Shown piece after piece: positions 9,796-22,534 of a stretch of 64,000 nucleotides of DNA (the stretch's first letter is position 1; the number at the start of each line of letters is the position of its first letter). A model generated the notes under the pieces. It was not told the origin of the DNA and ran no database searches. It saw only the letters and a list, made by a program, of their open reading frames with translations. Origin of the DNA: Diploscapter coronatus (lineage: Eukaryota > Nematoda > Chromadorea > Rhabditida > Rhabditidae); the NCBI GenBank assembly GCA_964036155.1, contig OZ038422.1:37719201-37783200 (forward strand). The letters are read 5' to 3'. A program made the translations under genes and the position numbers.

Positions 9796-12040
9796 TCACG
9801 TCCATCTGGTTGGCTGCCCAAAGTGTGGTACAGTTCCATCAAATGGAGCTGTGTTCCAGTCAAACACTGGTGTAGGATCGTGGGTTGGTCCTGCCACGGC
9901 AGTGAATTGCAGAGAGTTGATCAGGTGCGAATTAGTCACCTAAATTTTCTTCACGTTTTTTACAACAATGAGCCAAAAATCTACTTTGGCGTCAGTCGCT
10001 CCATGATCTCTGAATCCAAGCGACCCAAACGGGTACGTGCCATTCTTCGGGTTCAGTTCGCTTCGGCAGGCAATTGCATTTTCTCCAGAATACGGGGGAT
10101 TGCAATTGCACCGAGAAAGTGGATCCTTCGTGAAGTTGTTCGACATGAAATCTCTTTTTTTCGGAAGAAAGAGGTACGACTTCAAACCTCATAAGCTTCA
10201 ACATGCTCTCCATATCGATCACGTTGCCGTGATCTCTTGCAAATATCAAGGCTCTGGGGGTTTTGTCGTAGCTGAAGCCTTTCATTTCCCGACCCAGAGT
10301 TTATACAACTTACGTGTACCAATCACCGAACTTGTCGATCATCTTCTGCATCTGACTTTCTCTTTGGATTTGGGAGAAGTATCTAAATGCCATCTTCACA
10401 AATATAAAACCTAGAAAAGGAGCACGGTGTATTGTATCCAGGCCAATATGTCGACTCCAGCAATTCCTTCGTCATGTCAGCGTGAACGACGAAATGCGGA
10501 AGTTGCTCAACTACTTGGATGATTCCATAATCCTTCTGGTGACGGTATCCTCTTCTGAACCGTTTGTAGTCCACGACCACCCATTCATTGTTGTACGTTC
10601 CGGAGTTGTGCTTTGCGAACGTGTTCGCCCAGTCTGCTGCTGTCGAAGACGTCCTGTGGGCCACCTGAATCAGATTATTTAATTCAACAAACTTGTAGAA
10701 TTGTCAACCTGTGTTCTGATCCAGCAAAGAACTGTGTTGGGTTTGATGTAGCTATTGAGTTCTTCGTTGTAATTCGCGATGGTCGTCTCCAGAACCGCCA
10801 GCTTCGACGAAGTAACGATGAAATCATCCACAGACGCGATCGTTCCTGAGTTTCCCCTCAAAATCAACGTATCAATGAAGAAAACGAACCTGGATATCCA
10901 CTGAACGCATACTCTTGTCCAGGATCGTCAGTCTTAAACGCATACTTCTTCTGCATTCGGAGCATACCCGAATACGATGACCAAGTCACATGAGAGAAGT
11001 ACAGATCAGAATGGTCAGGTAGCAGCTAAATCTTTCTTTGGCCCTAGAGTTTTGCTCTCAATACCTTGACCAAAGCGGAGCAATGGCTTCCAATAACCGA
11101 ATATGGCCTTCGCAGATTTTCTGGCTTCTTGAATTTTCCTTGAAGGTCTTCCAGATCGCCAGCTAGTTGCAGAAGCCTGGAGCGATTTAAATTTCTCAAG
11201 CCCTAAATCTTCAAATCAAACATGATTGGATCAATGATGTCATCTTCGTCGTTGGAGCCATCAATCATGTCGATATCAAATGTATCGGAAACTATTGGTT
11301 TCTTGTGATAATAGGCGTCGTGAATTCCCTTGTATTGAAAAAGAGTTAGGGCGATCTAATTTCAAGATCCATCAAAATAAGATACCATTTTTACAATACC
11401 TGTCTCCAATAAGGATCATTCCAATTTCGATGTAATTCCTTGATCATCCATTTCAAATTCTCCTTCAGAAAAATACTCAAATTCTTGCAGTACTTTTCCG
11501 CACCATCACAATAATCGGATAGAGTATTGCGGATTTGCAAAGCGATCAAATCGCGGGTAGCATGGCCTGAAATCAACACTTTACACTTTCTAACGATAAA
11601 TATTGCACTATTGTACCTTCCATGTACCCTGCAATGTAGCCCTGCTTCCAGTGGGACAAAGAATCGTCCAAGATGTCCGTTTCGAGATACGCCCATCTTC
11701 ATTTCAACAGTTTACTGGTACAATTTTCATATTCTCATATGACTTACCCCGTTTGGTTAATGTCGTTTAAGTAGTGAATCTTCGCCAGGTGCTTGTGGCA
11801 ATGATGCTTCTCATATGAATTTTCACCTTTTGAGAAATAAATTATTAAATCTTCAAAAAAACTTACCTGATCCAGGAATTTGCTTCACCGTCAGCCAGTT
11901 TCCAAAGCCGTCCTCGCAAAATGAGTACTTCAAACGATTTAAATTTTGTGTTGATTAAATGTCAAACTAACCTCTCGCTCATGCCTTTGCGAATGAACAA
12001 ACGCTACGTACAAAAATATTGACAAAAATCGAAGCTTCAT
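9796..12040 (-). CDS. Phospholipase B-like protein (PLBD family, lysosomal/secreted Ntn hydrolase)
   Basis: Member of the lamina-ancestor/PLBD family of N-terminal nucleophile hydrolases found in lysosomes. Starts at 12040 with a signal peptide (MKLRFLSIFLYVAFVHSQ). Minus-strand exons include 11972-12040, 11867-11927, 11748-11826, 11617-11696 and 11400-11566, continuing to the stop at 9796-9798. Diagnostic stretches in family order: GHATRDLIALQIRNTL, LLQLAGDLEDLQ, GSHCSALVK (the cysteine expected to become the nucleophile after self-cleavage), NSGTYNNEWVVVDYKRF, DPLSRCNCNPPYSGENAIA, NPKNGTYPFG and C-terminal FDWNTAPFDGTVPHFGQP. Overall length is normal for the family. One intron near 11178-11268 has a weak GTTTCC donor and, if retained, stays in frame until a final TAG. 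Confidence 0.92.
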
Positions 12041-12448
12041 TCCTAAATAAACTTCAAATTTCGATCAAAATCAAAATCAATTGAAACGAGCACATGATCA
12101 TCAATGCATAGGGAATGTAATCAATGGCGTAATAATTGTGGACAATGCAAATTGACAGGTCATTTCGCCGGGGGCAATAGGGCGCATTAACGCGATAATT
12201 TGATAGATAGGGCTCTGTCGGGTGAATGGTAGTGTCAAGCATAGGGCATAGTGTGATAAAATCATAAATCATTTATTATTCTTAGTATAATAAAGCAACG
12301 AAACGGCAGCTTACAACGAATAAAACACACAATAATAACCATGAAATATACATACACATCAGTTTAATAAAAAGTAGACTAAAACTAAGCACCGGTGAAA
12401 TCATGGGTTGATTTTGGAAGAAAAGAAGAAACTCTATGGCACATGATA
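12041..12448. other. Upstream region of the PLB-like gene
   Basis: AT-rich, without a convincing gene. The 72-codon minus-strand frame at 12054-12272 has no splice or start support. Confidence 0.35.
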
Positions 12449-12950
12449 TTGTCGATTATGAATGACTTGGCCGTCGCCAGTGCCCTTCGCGAAAGGGGGA
12501 GGTGCGAAACGCATCGCGTCCCCATGCGTTGCGGCCTTCATTGTGAGGAGCATTTTTCACACAAAATTCCCATTTTCGCCGGTTATTTTTCGATTTTATG
12601 TAGAAATTTTACTAATAGTCCGTTGGTTATCGATAATTAATGGCAATTAGTGCTAATTATGGTTAAATTATCGATTGTTAAGTGGAAATGTGCTCTTTTA
12701 TCTAGTTTTTCTTTAGCGATTTCTAGACGAGTTATTGAAAGTGAAACATTTTTTTAATGATTTTCTTCGACAACTTTTAAAATTATCGATAATTGATGGA
12801 TAATTAGTTAAATTCCGACAGGAAATCGAAAAATAATAGGCGAAAATGCTCCTCACAATGAAAGCCGCAACACATGAGAACGCGATGCATTTTGCATCTC
12901 CCCCTTTCGCGAAGGGCATTGGCGACGGCCAAGTCATTCACAATCGACAA
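12449..12950. mobile_element. 502-base MITE with TA target duplication
   Basis: Ends are inverted repeats: left TTGTCGATTATGAATGACTT and right its reverse complement with a single mismatch, the pairing continuing for about 100 bases through a GC-rich block. TA dinucleotides sit directly outside both ends (12447-12448 and 12951-12952), as in Tc1/mariner-type transposition. No transposase is coded. Confidence 0.85.
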
Positions 12951-13022
12951 TAAAGATAATACGAGAATTCAATATTTCATAATCAAATAAACTTACCTGA
13001 CCTGTTGAAAACGATTATCACT

Positions 13023-16000
13023 TTATGGAATGTTTAAGGAGCGCACGGTGATGCCAACTTGGCTGAAGCAATTACCTATATTCACTTTCATAAAAATAGC
13101 ATACCAATCAACCCATCTAATTTCCTAGCCGTGCTCGCTTTTTCGCTATTGGTCGTATTATAAACCATTTTCAGACTGTATTCGGAAGCTGTAGCTAGTG
13201 AAGCCAAATCGAAATCGGTACCACTCGTCATCGCCAGTGTCGCAATTTTTACTCCGGCAGCTTTCATTACATTTGCAGTGTTAGTCGCATTTTCTACGCC
13301 TTGTGTTCTGAATGATTATTTTATTTCATTCGAAGTTTATATTCAGATGAAAAAACAAGCTCTTACGAATAAGCAATAATCAACATAGTATGAACGACAG
13401 CGTTCATGTCAATGTCATTCCATAGTTTCTCTTTACTAACATAATTTAATCCACTGAAATCAATTGAATTTGCATTCATTATAAATAATATTTTTAAATT
13501 ACGATAAGATATCCGATGTTTGTGTCCTCACTTGTACCCACTGAATGTTGAGCGCGACTTGAAGGCTGCTTAATCCGTTGAGTTGACCGAAATCAGCGTT
13601 AGTGCTGTAGTTGAATGTATCGACTGGGAATGCGATGACCGACAAATTATTGGATGCAGACAGTAATGTCGATATTTGTGTTTGTTGCGCCAAATTTAAT
13701 ATAAAGTCTCGTGTGTACTGAAGAAAGTATTTCTAACTTTATAAAATATTAGTCATTTTTACGTTTGAAACCGAATAAAATAGTGGATCCTTATTAATTT
13801 CATAGGCGATTGCCAACATTTGTGGTCCAGGAGGACATGCGGTCGTCGTCATGGATGTGGTAACGGCAGTCGTTGTTCTATAAAAGTCCTAGATTGAGAA
13901 TAGACGCTGTTTTCTTACTGTGGTGTAGTAGGAGGGTTTGGTGACGTTGGAAGTGTGGAATAAAAGCATCCTTTACTCAAACTTACTAAATAAAAAAAAA
14001 TTACGTGCAGGAAAGTTGCTGAAATTACCTAGTAAATTCGAAACGTTTATCGCCACAGCCTGTGACTCAGCAAATTGTGTTTCATTAGGATAAATATGAA
14101 ATGCATAGCTTGGCTGAGTAGCTAATTGAGAGAAATCGCTATACGTGCTGTGAGCAATCGTTATGATTACATATCCAGCGTTTTTTAAAGCTTCAGCTGA
14201 AGCAACGGCATCACTGATTTTCGTAGCACTGAAACGTGTTTTTTTCATTATTGAACATGTAAAAAATTTATTGAACTTACTCGTTCGCAACTAAAATAAC
14301 CGCCCGCATTGGAATATTCGGTGTCTGAGTAACACTACCACTAATGAAGTTAAATGCGCTAAATTGCAGAAAATATACGAATTGTTTATTGCCGACTAAC
14401 TCTTGAATATCTGGCTGTGATGTGTCTAAAGAGTTTGAAAAAGTGTCATATAAGCCCAATTTAACATCAATGCTATTTTGGTTCCTAAACAACATTATAT
14501 ATCATTTGTTTCTTTTTTTTAATTCACGTAATATCGTTATAATCCCTAGGAGCAATTGCATAACTAGATGTCTTGGGATATGCAAATAGCGATCCCCATG
14601 TATATTGATTATAAGTTGCATCGGGATCAAATTCATATGAAACACCTTGCGAAGTGAGCAAAACTTGTCTTACAAACTGTTTAATGCCCTGAAAGAACGT
14701 TCTTAACTTTTGGACTCGTAATAATTTCATACTTCTCTATCGGAGGATGCATTCATTAATTCAAACGCAACTGCGAGATCTCCATAATAGACCCACTTTC
14801 CACCATTTGCTATGCAACCACTGGATGTCGTCGGTGTAGGAGTGGTCGACGTCTGTGTCGAACCAGTGCTGCTTGTTCCCGTCCCAGTCGTTCCACTCGT
14901 TACTGGTCCTGTCGTTCCAGTCGTTCCACTCGTCACTGGTCCTGTCGTCTGGCCAGTTTGCGTCGATCCCGATGTAGGCTGATTCGTAGATCCTGTCGAG
15001 TTCAACGTCGTGGGTGAACTTCCTTGGGAGGTGCTTGGTCCAGAAGTTGGCGGCGAAAGGGTCGTTCCTGGGGTTCCACTGGAAGAAGGAGACGGTTGCG
15101 TTGCTGTAGTGCCGGTATTCGGACTTTGACTGGCTGTGGTTCCAGTTGGACTTTGACTTGAAGGGGGTGAAGCAGTGCTAAAACAACCTGTTGAGATGAA
15201 ATCGAAAACTTGAAACACCTCGCTCCCGAGGTCGGTTGCCCGGTTGATGGGGAACTTGTTGGGTTGGGGGAAGACGAAGGGCTTGACGGATTTGGTGAAG
15301 TCCCCGTCGTGGATGTAGATCCAGAAGAAACGCATCGGTTTGATAGATCAACTAAATGGAGAATTGATTAAATTTCAAATAAACCAGAACTTACACAATG
15401 TTTTTCCGATCTGATTTGACACAGTATCAAACTGATCAGTGGAATCGAGCTGAAATTCGTAAGAAGGGTCTGATGCTAATCCTGAATTGACCTTTTTAAA
15501 CAAGATATCAATCCTATAAATTCTCACCTGCTATTTTAGACTTGTCAGTCATGAATGCTAGCGTTACTATGGTAAAATTATTGCGTTTCATTTCATCTGC
15601 GATTTGTTTAGCCGAATTGGGATCATCATTGCTTAAAGTCTTTCAATAGCTTCTTGCTATTTTGAATGAAAAGTGAAAATGCTCAATTTATACCCATTGG
15701 CTATTAGTATAGTAAACTTCGGAGGGATGTAATCAATCGATTCTTGATCGTAACAAAAATTATATTGATACTCTAACCCACTAAATGAAAGAAACATTAT
15801 CTAGTGTGATATAGGATATAAATTTACTTACTCTTGAACAGTTATACTAGTGATATCTGGATGATCGACATTAAAACCACTCTCGATTTGTGTTACAACT
15901 TTATCCATGTCGCTAAAATTGAGATGTCTCGATTTTAGCAGATAAAAAATTAAAAAAGAACTTACAATATCATACCATAGTAGGTATGGTTCGAAAATAA

Positions 16001-19000
16001 TGAATAATCAAACGTTCTTGGATATGGAAGTAGTACAAGCATTGTGGCTGGAATATCGCAATCCCAACCCAAAATATATGGGTTGCCCGTATAATTCAAT
16101 AATGATCGTTCGATATAATTTTCGATATTCTAAAATGGTTTTCTACCGAATTAGTTTATCTCTACGCAATCCTTACTCTAGTAATATCTAATGCTGGATC
16201 TTTGAGTTCGAAAACAACAGCAAGGTCTCCATAAAATGCTCTTCCATTGCAAGGACAAGTTGTTGTCGGCGTAGGTGTTGGCGAGGTCGTCGTCACAGAG
16301 CTCGGGCTCGATGTTGGACTTGGTGGCTGTGTTGATTTCGTGGAAGTCTGAGATTGACTCATTGTGATTTGGGTACTTATGGGTGTGCCAGTGCTGGAGC
16401 CTAGAGGTGTTATGGTAGTTTGGCTGGAATTTTGGGTCGGGGTATTTTGTGTTGAAGTGTGGGTGCTTTGGGAAGGATTTAAGGACGAGGAAATTGGATT
16501 TTGGGAAGAATTTGGAGAGGTTGAAGATGGGGGAGTGTTACTTTGGGTGGGACTGATGGTACTTTGGGAAGGATTTGGAGAGGTTGAAGATGGGGGAGTG
16601 TTACTTTGAGTGGGACTGATAGTACTTTGGGAAGGATTTGGGGAGGTTGAAGATGGGGGAGTGTTACTTTGGGTGGGACTGATGGTACTTTGGGAAGGGT
16701 TTGGAGAGGTTGAAGACTGGGGAGTGTTACTTTGAGTGGGACTGATGGTACTTTGAGATGGGTTTTGGGTCGAAGGTGTGGCTGAGGAACTCTGAGGCGA
16801 GTTTTGAGTGCTTGCTGGGGACATGGAAGTGACTTTCTGGGTAGTTTGAGTGTTTGGCTGTTGGGAAGCGGTACTTTGGGTGCTCATAGAGCTGAGTGGG
16901 GGTGTTTGGGAGGACTGGGGATTGGAATTCGATGTGATAGGTACCGAAGGGCTCGTTGATGGGCTTGTGGGTCTGGACGTCGACGGGCTGCTTGATGGCT
17001 GCATCGAAGTGCTGCTCGCTCCTGGGGTGTTTGGCGTCGTGAAATTGTTGAAACAATTGCCAGACATAGTCCCTGAAAGTAATCTATTTTCTTCTCAAAC
17101 TATCATGTTCATATAACTAAGGCAAGCCACGCCTTCTTTGCTCCCAAAACATGTGTCTCGAAAATAAGGAGTATTTCAGAAGATATAACTCTTTTCTTTT
17201 CCCGAAGCAGGAAGATTTCTTCTGTATTAAAACTGGAGGGAAGAAAATGTTTTTTTTATCTCATGAAAAAAAACGGAATCAGAAATGACAGCTAATACGA
17301 AAGTATAGGCTTGGAAACAGTATGGCGATCTCCCGTTCTCGTTCATTGAAATCTGTCAAGGTTCTTCCATTAACGGTTGTGGTTTCTTTCTTTGTCTATT
17401 TCATCTTATGTCCCCTTTCGCAAGGGGATTCCAAAAAATATATAAGCTCATATTTGTCTTCCTGCACGGAAATCTTTAGTAAAAGGCGAAAGATTTTCTC
17501 GGTTAAATGCAGAAAGACGAGAGTAATTTGGCCAGCGAGCCATCGCTACTTATCTATGAGTGCAAGCATATCGCGGCCTAGCAATGCATTGCATCTCTGA
17601 CTGCTGGGTAGTGTCCTGTGCAAGAAAAAGAAACCGAAGCCATATAGCACGCAGCTGTGAGAGACCGCTGAGAAAACAGACAGCGGTTTAGATAGCGCAT
17701 AGTTTCAAGAGACTGCAGAGAAACGACTAGCGGCGAAAGGGGAGAGAGAGAGGGATGGGGGGAAGGTCAGCCAGAAAGAGGAGAGTGGCGAAATTTTGGC
17801 GGGAAACGGCCCGTTTAATTTTTCAATTCTACCTTGAACATTTTTAAAAGAAGTAAAGAAGTAACTTACATAAAATATCTCCAATTGCGCGAGCTACAGG
17901 TTCATAATCACTCGGAGAGTTGACGAAATAATTGAACATGTCGGATTGATTGTTTGCCAGTGACGTGAACTTGGCATTGGAGTTGTTAAAAGAAATCGTG
18001 AATATTTCGGTTTGGTTATCTTTCAGGTACTGCGCAGTTTGCGTTGCATCACCAACCGTAGAATCACTGAACAGGAGCATAAAATTGACTTTAAGACCAT
18101 CATTTCGCACCTATTTCCTATGAGAATCACATAATTTGGCCAATATCTACCAGATGGCTCATACAACGTATGATCAACATTATTCAACACCCAATCGAGG
18201 CCACTAAAATATTCCTCAAGATTTAAAAGCTATATGGAAAGAGCATACTCTTTTATGTTGATTGCAGGAGGAGGGAACGTTTCTCTATACTGTAAAAAGG
18301 TGGTCATTACGTCAAATAATGCATCTGAATTCCTGAATTGCAAATGATTTTAAAAGTCATTCAAAATTCAACAAAATTGTACTCTTGATTTCCATACTGC
18401 TTTGGTATTAATGGAAACTCTCCTGGATTAGGATAAGGAATAGGAGCGACTTTGGTGAAACGCACTCTATTAATATCTTGACCCAGGGCATATGGGTTGC
18501 CTGCATAATTAAATAGCACATTTCCAACAAAATCATCGATTTGCTGAAGCATCTTTTAACCATTTTATGACATGTTATTTTAAACATACACCATATATGG
18601 GATTGTTAGAATTTCCCAATTCGTAAACGATTGCTATGTCAGCCTGAACTTTCTGGTAGCCACGAGGGCAGGGATTTGTTGTCGTGTATGCCAATGTTCC
18701 AGACGTTGTTGGACTTGTGGAGACAGAAGTTTGTCCTTCAAAGAATATGTTTCTTTCAAGAAGGCTCATAACTCATACCAGAGACCGTCGACTGACTGGT
18801 ACCGCTTGACCGAGAAGTGGACTGCGTTACCGGCCCTGACGAAAGTTGTGTCACAGGTGCTGCTGTGCTTGGAGTAGTGGGCGACGAATTTGGAACAGCC
18901 GAAGTAGAAGGATTTTGTGGCCCGCTCGTTGGCGATGTGGCTGAAGAGCTTTCAGGTTGCTGTGACGCAGAAGTCACCGGCCGATTTGAAGAAGACTGTT

Positions 19001-20438
19001 GCGGTTCTGAACTCAAGCAATGATAAAACGCTAAGATTCATGGAAGATACGAGGTGTATTGGTGGTGACAAAAACAGTTGTCGATGTAGCATTGTTTCCA
19101 AAGTTCGGAGCTAGGCAAAATGCAGTAGCACTATCTGAACAAATGATAATTTTTATTTTTCACATCACATTTGAGCACCGCTAGCATTAGCTCTTTTGAT
19201 AACTGTGTCATTCCTTATTTGACTTTCAATAACTTCGACAGTAGGTACATAGCCCAAATTATAGACTGTGCCAAATCCAATTGCAATTGCAATTCCATCG
19301 TCCCCTAGCCTTCAAATAAAATGATTTTTAATAAGTAAATTTTGAAAAAGTTACCCAAATTCGGAAATTCTTATCTGGGCCCTCTTTGTCGAATCGATAA
19401 GTTGACCAAATTCCTCACCCAAATCGAAACTATTCGGACTGCTTTGAAGAAGCATTGTCAACTACGGATTAAAAAAATATGATAATTTACGTAGATAGGC
19501 TTACATTTTGTTGAACTTTTTTTTGCGCGTCAAGGAAAGTTTGTGAAGTCGGATCACTCAATAAAGGATCCCATGGGACGAAGGTTGGGTTAATTCCTGA
19601 AAAAATTGTAGTCGTTGGAAGAAAATCGAAAATTTGCCTGTTCGTAATGAAAATAGCGTTGCATCACAAACTTCTGTTGTTGGTGAAGCAGACGTACAGG
19701 GTTTGCATGTCGTCACTGCTGGGCAAGGTGGTGGAGTTGGGCATGACGAAGCTGAGATTCAAATGTATCTTCATATTTCTTCCAATCTTTGATTCGAAGA
19801 GCATTACGATTCGCATAGGTCATTGTCTCATCACACACATTATACTATGCGATAAGAGCACGTAAGCTGTTGGAGACAATTTATTCGGCCATTTTTATCG
19901 TTTTTGTTTGCAAAGGTTTCAGACATTAATTAAGCAGGTAAATAATCCTAATGATCTGTATGGAATGGCAAAAATGAATCATTGAATTTTGCAACTCTAC
20001 GTAATACAGATTCTCATTATAAAATTTATTTTTTTTGGTGAATAACGCACTCAAAATAGCTCTATTCGAAAATTTGCAAACTGATAGCATCTCTCTCGAA
20101 ACAATGTTTATTACGTAGCGCGTGTCGTCACAGATTCTTGTGCAATAAAGGCCGAACTTTAGCGAGAAAAACCCGCACCGATAAGGAAATTGTAAAAAAA
20201 AGTCGATCTTTCCAAATTAGACCTACTAGTGCGCTTTTGAATGCTATAATACACATTAAAGCGCATACGCAATTCTGAACACGAGTTCAGGATGAAATAA
20301 TAGAGCATGATATATGGTGTAGGGAAAGGGCTTACATTTGGTGCCAAATACGATAGCTAGAACGAGTCCAGTAGTGAACATCGCTGCACCGACGAGGAAG
20401 ACGATGAGCGATATGGGATGGCATCGGAACTTCGCCAT
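13023..20438 (-). CDS. Membrane-anchored protein with four degenerate VWA-like domains and Ser/Thr/Pro-rich linkers
   Basis: One long minus-strand gene with many short introns. It opens with MAKFRCHPISLIVFLVGA and a single hydrophobic segment (residues about 8-31), a type II anchor. After a Cys-rich stalk and a first divergent domain come four repeated units with a VWA-like strand order. Each begins with a strand such as ADIAIVYEL, GDLAVVFEL, GDLAVAFEL or LAIAYEI, and contains a late segment such as AEALKNAGYVIITIAHSTYS or ADEMKRNNFTIVTLAF. The metal-site DxSxS at the first strand is absent. Units are joined by mucin-like linkers (about 16250-17040 and 14830-15340). The C-terminus ends GNCFSQVGITVRSLNIP at 13023. 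The single-gene model rests on splice phase across all linkers; two adjacent genes cannot be ruled out. Intron 19637 downwards has a GC donor. Ligand and role are unknown. Confidence 0.72.
16508..16759 (-). repeat. Four tandem 63-base units coding a Ser/Thr/Pro-rich linker
   Basis: Copies start at 16508, 16571, 16634 and 16697 and code 21-residue units containing NPSQSTISPTQSNTPPSSTS. Differences between copies are few and keep the frame. The unit is a candidate for heavy O-glycosylation. Confidence 0.9.
17083..17862. other. Long intron inside the VWA-like gene
   Basis: About 780 bases between the exon ending in GDIL and the exon starting MSGNCFNNF (minus strand). Other introns here are mostly under 100 bases. 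It contains a plus-strand 92-codon frame (17322-17600) with no support, and a purine-rich tract near 17730-17790. Confidence 0.45.
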
Positions 20439-20639
20439 CGTTTAGTTACCCAAAATGGGCTCAGACAATGATAAAAATCAGTGATAGTTTGAATGAATCA
20501 GTTAACACTAGTTATTCTCGTAACGATGAGCAATCAATGTAAAAGCCCAAGCGCCGCCCACCTTATGTGGGTTTCAAACGGTAAAAATGCAATCTGAAAG
20601 GTTGCTCGTAACATAAACTATGAGTATGGCATAAAATTA
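20439..20639. promoter_or_regulatory. Probable promoter region of the VWA-like gene
   Basis: Sequence directly upstream of the minus-strand start codon and before the adjacent MITE. No single motif stands out; assigned by position only. Confidence 0.3.
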
Positions 20640-21228
20640 GGGACCGCCAGCCATTTTGCCAAACTGACCCCGTCGCACTGATTTACCCATGGATGGATAG
20701 GTCATTGGGTCCTGCGCCCATCTTCGAAGAGAAGGAAATTCAAGAAATTCAAATTTAAAAAAATAAAAAAATCGAAACGCGAAAACTGAAAATCACAGAG
20801 TTTGCATTGTGCCTCTCGCTTCCCCCTTTCCTTTTCCTGTCTTTGGGAATCTTTTTCTCTGCACTCTCTTTCATTTGAGCATTGGCTTCTTTTCTATTTT
20901 CGCGGATTATCAGGATCTCAGTTGCGCGACGTTGGATTTTTCTAATTTCTACATATGTTGTACATTATGACTAGATGAACCAATTCATCAAGCAAAATTT
21001 GCGTACCTCTTTTCTAAGTCGAAATATTAGCATTGTCGTAATTTGACGCGCATTTGCGGACTTTTTTCTCACCCCAATCAATAAATCGATATCACTATGT
21101 GAAAGAGCGGTATCGAATTGTATAGTAGATACAACAAAAGTAAAACAAGAAATATTCGCGCTAACTGGGAGGGTTATCAGCTATGGACATTCTTGGATTA
21201 GGGCAAAGGAGCGGGGCTTGGCGGTCCC
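20640..21228. mobile_element. 589-base MITE with short terminal repeats and TA target
   Basis: Left end GGGACCGCCAGCC and right end reverse complement GGGACCGCCAAGCC, each preceded or followed by TA (20638-20639 and 21229-21230). The interior is non-coding. Fits a Tc1/mariner-type non-autonomous element; less certain than the other palindromes because the paired ends are short. Confidence 0.7.
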
Positions 21229-21747
21229 TACATAAAATAGTACAAAATTCTGGTAGCTAATTTAAGCTTCAATATTTTTGTAAAGCACATCAATAAAAAT
21301 GGACAAAGGGCCTTTGACTAATGCTTTACATGCCAAAATGCGATAGAAAGAAGGCCAATACAGAGAGAGAGACAGAATGAAATAAATTGATAATGCTTCT
21401 TTATCAATAAATTGAACGATTGGCGCGAGCTCCTTTCTCATTCTCTCTGCCATTGGTACATTAGACTTCGGCAAAGGGCAATAAAACGCATTTTCATTTC
21501 TACTCCAAAACCAAGGGAAAAACTCCCAACAAGGCCGTAAAGTTTGCATTATTGCTTAATGTGTATGTATTCACTGTTCTTTATCTTGGATTCTGAAGTC
21601 CATGTTGCCTACAATGTCATCATTTCGAATTTAAAAAAATTCAACTCGACTTTCATTTCTAATTTTATTGCGCATTTCTATGACGGTTACTTGATCGTTG
21701 AAATAAGATCTGTTGAATTATCGTATGTGAAAATGTGAAGGGGAGCT

Positions 21748-22297
21748 CTAGAGATTGTCGTCGAATGTCTCGTTCATGTGCTTAATGTAGATGGACTTCT
21801 TCGAAATCGCATCATTCGCTGTTTTCGACGAATTCGGCACAGCGCCGAGCAGTTGCGGTGACTCCTCTGAAATGCGAAAACTCATGAATTTTCTTCGTTG
21901 AATTTACTCACGAATGCTTGGTGGCTTCAATCTGACGTCAGCCGTGTAGCGGTGCGGCGTTTCGTTGAGACGTCTGAGAAATCATTGCCTTTCTTTAGCA
22001 AGTTTTTTTCAAGTACCTGTAGATGTCGTCGTGATCGAGCATTTCATAGTGTGACGACACTTTTGGCATCGTGCGGACGCAGGTCAGTCTGAACTTGCCG
22101 ATTTGCCTTCGATATGCTCTCCATTTCAACTTTCCATACTTGGCGCACGCAGTCGGTTCAGGTTCGACTTCACCTTCGATGACGCTGCGAACACTGCGTC
22201 CCGACAGAACGGCCTCGCGCTGGGCGGTCTTCAGCGCCTGTCTCCGCTCGAAATGTGATAGCTCGCGCCGACGTTCACGGTCTGATTGGCGACACAT
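21748..22297 (-). CDS. Unrecognised small basic protein, possibly secreted
   Basis: Three exons on the minus strand (about 22016-22297, 21911-21972 and 21748-21868) in consistent phase, ending at the stop 21748-21750. Visible sequence: MCRQSDRERRRELSHFERRQ, then CAKYGKLKWRAYRRQIGKFR, then HRYTADVRLKPPSI and C-terminal IKHMNETFDDNL. The frame just upstream of the ATG at 22297 reads FKLPILIFLYVINA, a good signal-peptide core, so a further upstream exon probably supplies the true start. I found no in-frame ATG for it. Rich in Arg and Lys in the first half. No family recognised. Confidence 0.6.
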
Positions 22298-22534
22298 CGC
22301 GTTAATGACGTACAAGAATATAAGAATGGGGAGCTTGAACTTCGATGCATGCAGATTTGAAATTTATTTGTGAAAATTAGAATACACTGACTCACAAGAA
22401 CGAATCAAGAGAAAATCATTTTCTAACCAGCATGAAAATCGACTAGCCGATAGCCAACTGAACAAACTACTGACTGCTTTCAAAGGGTCTTCACGTCACA
22501 TCACATCATAAAAAGATTCAAGTCCTTTCAGACA

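Noticed and set aside
17322..17600. 92-codon plus-strand frame in the VWA-like gene intron
   Set aside because: No splice support and antisense to a long gene; kept as intron.
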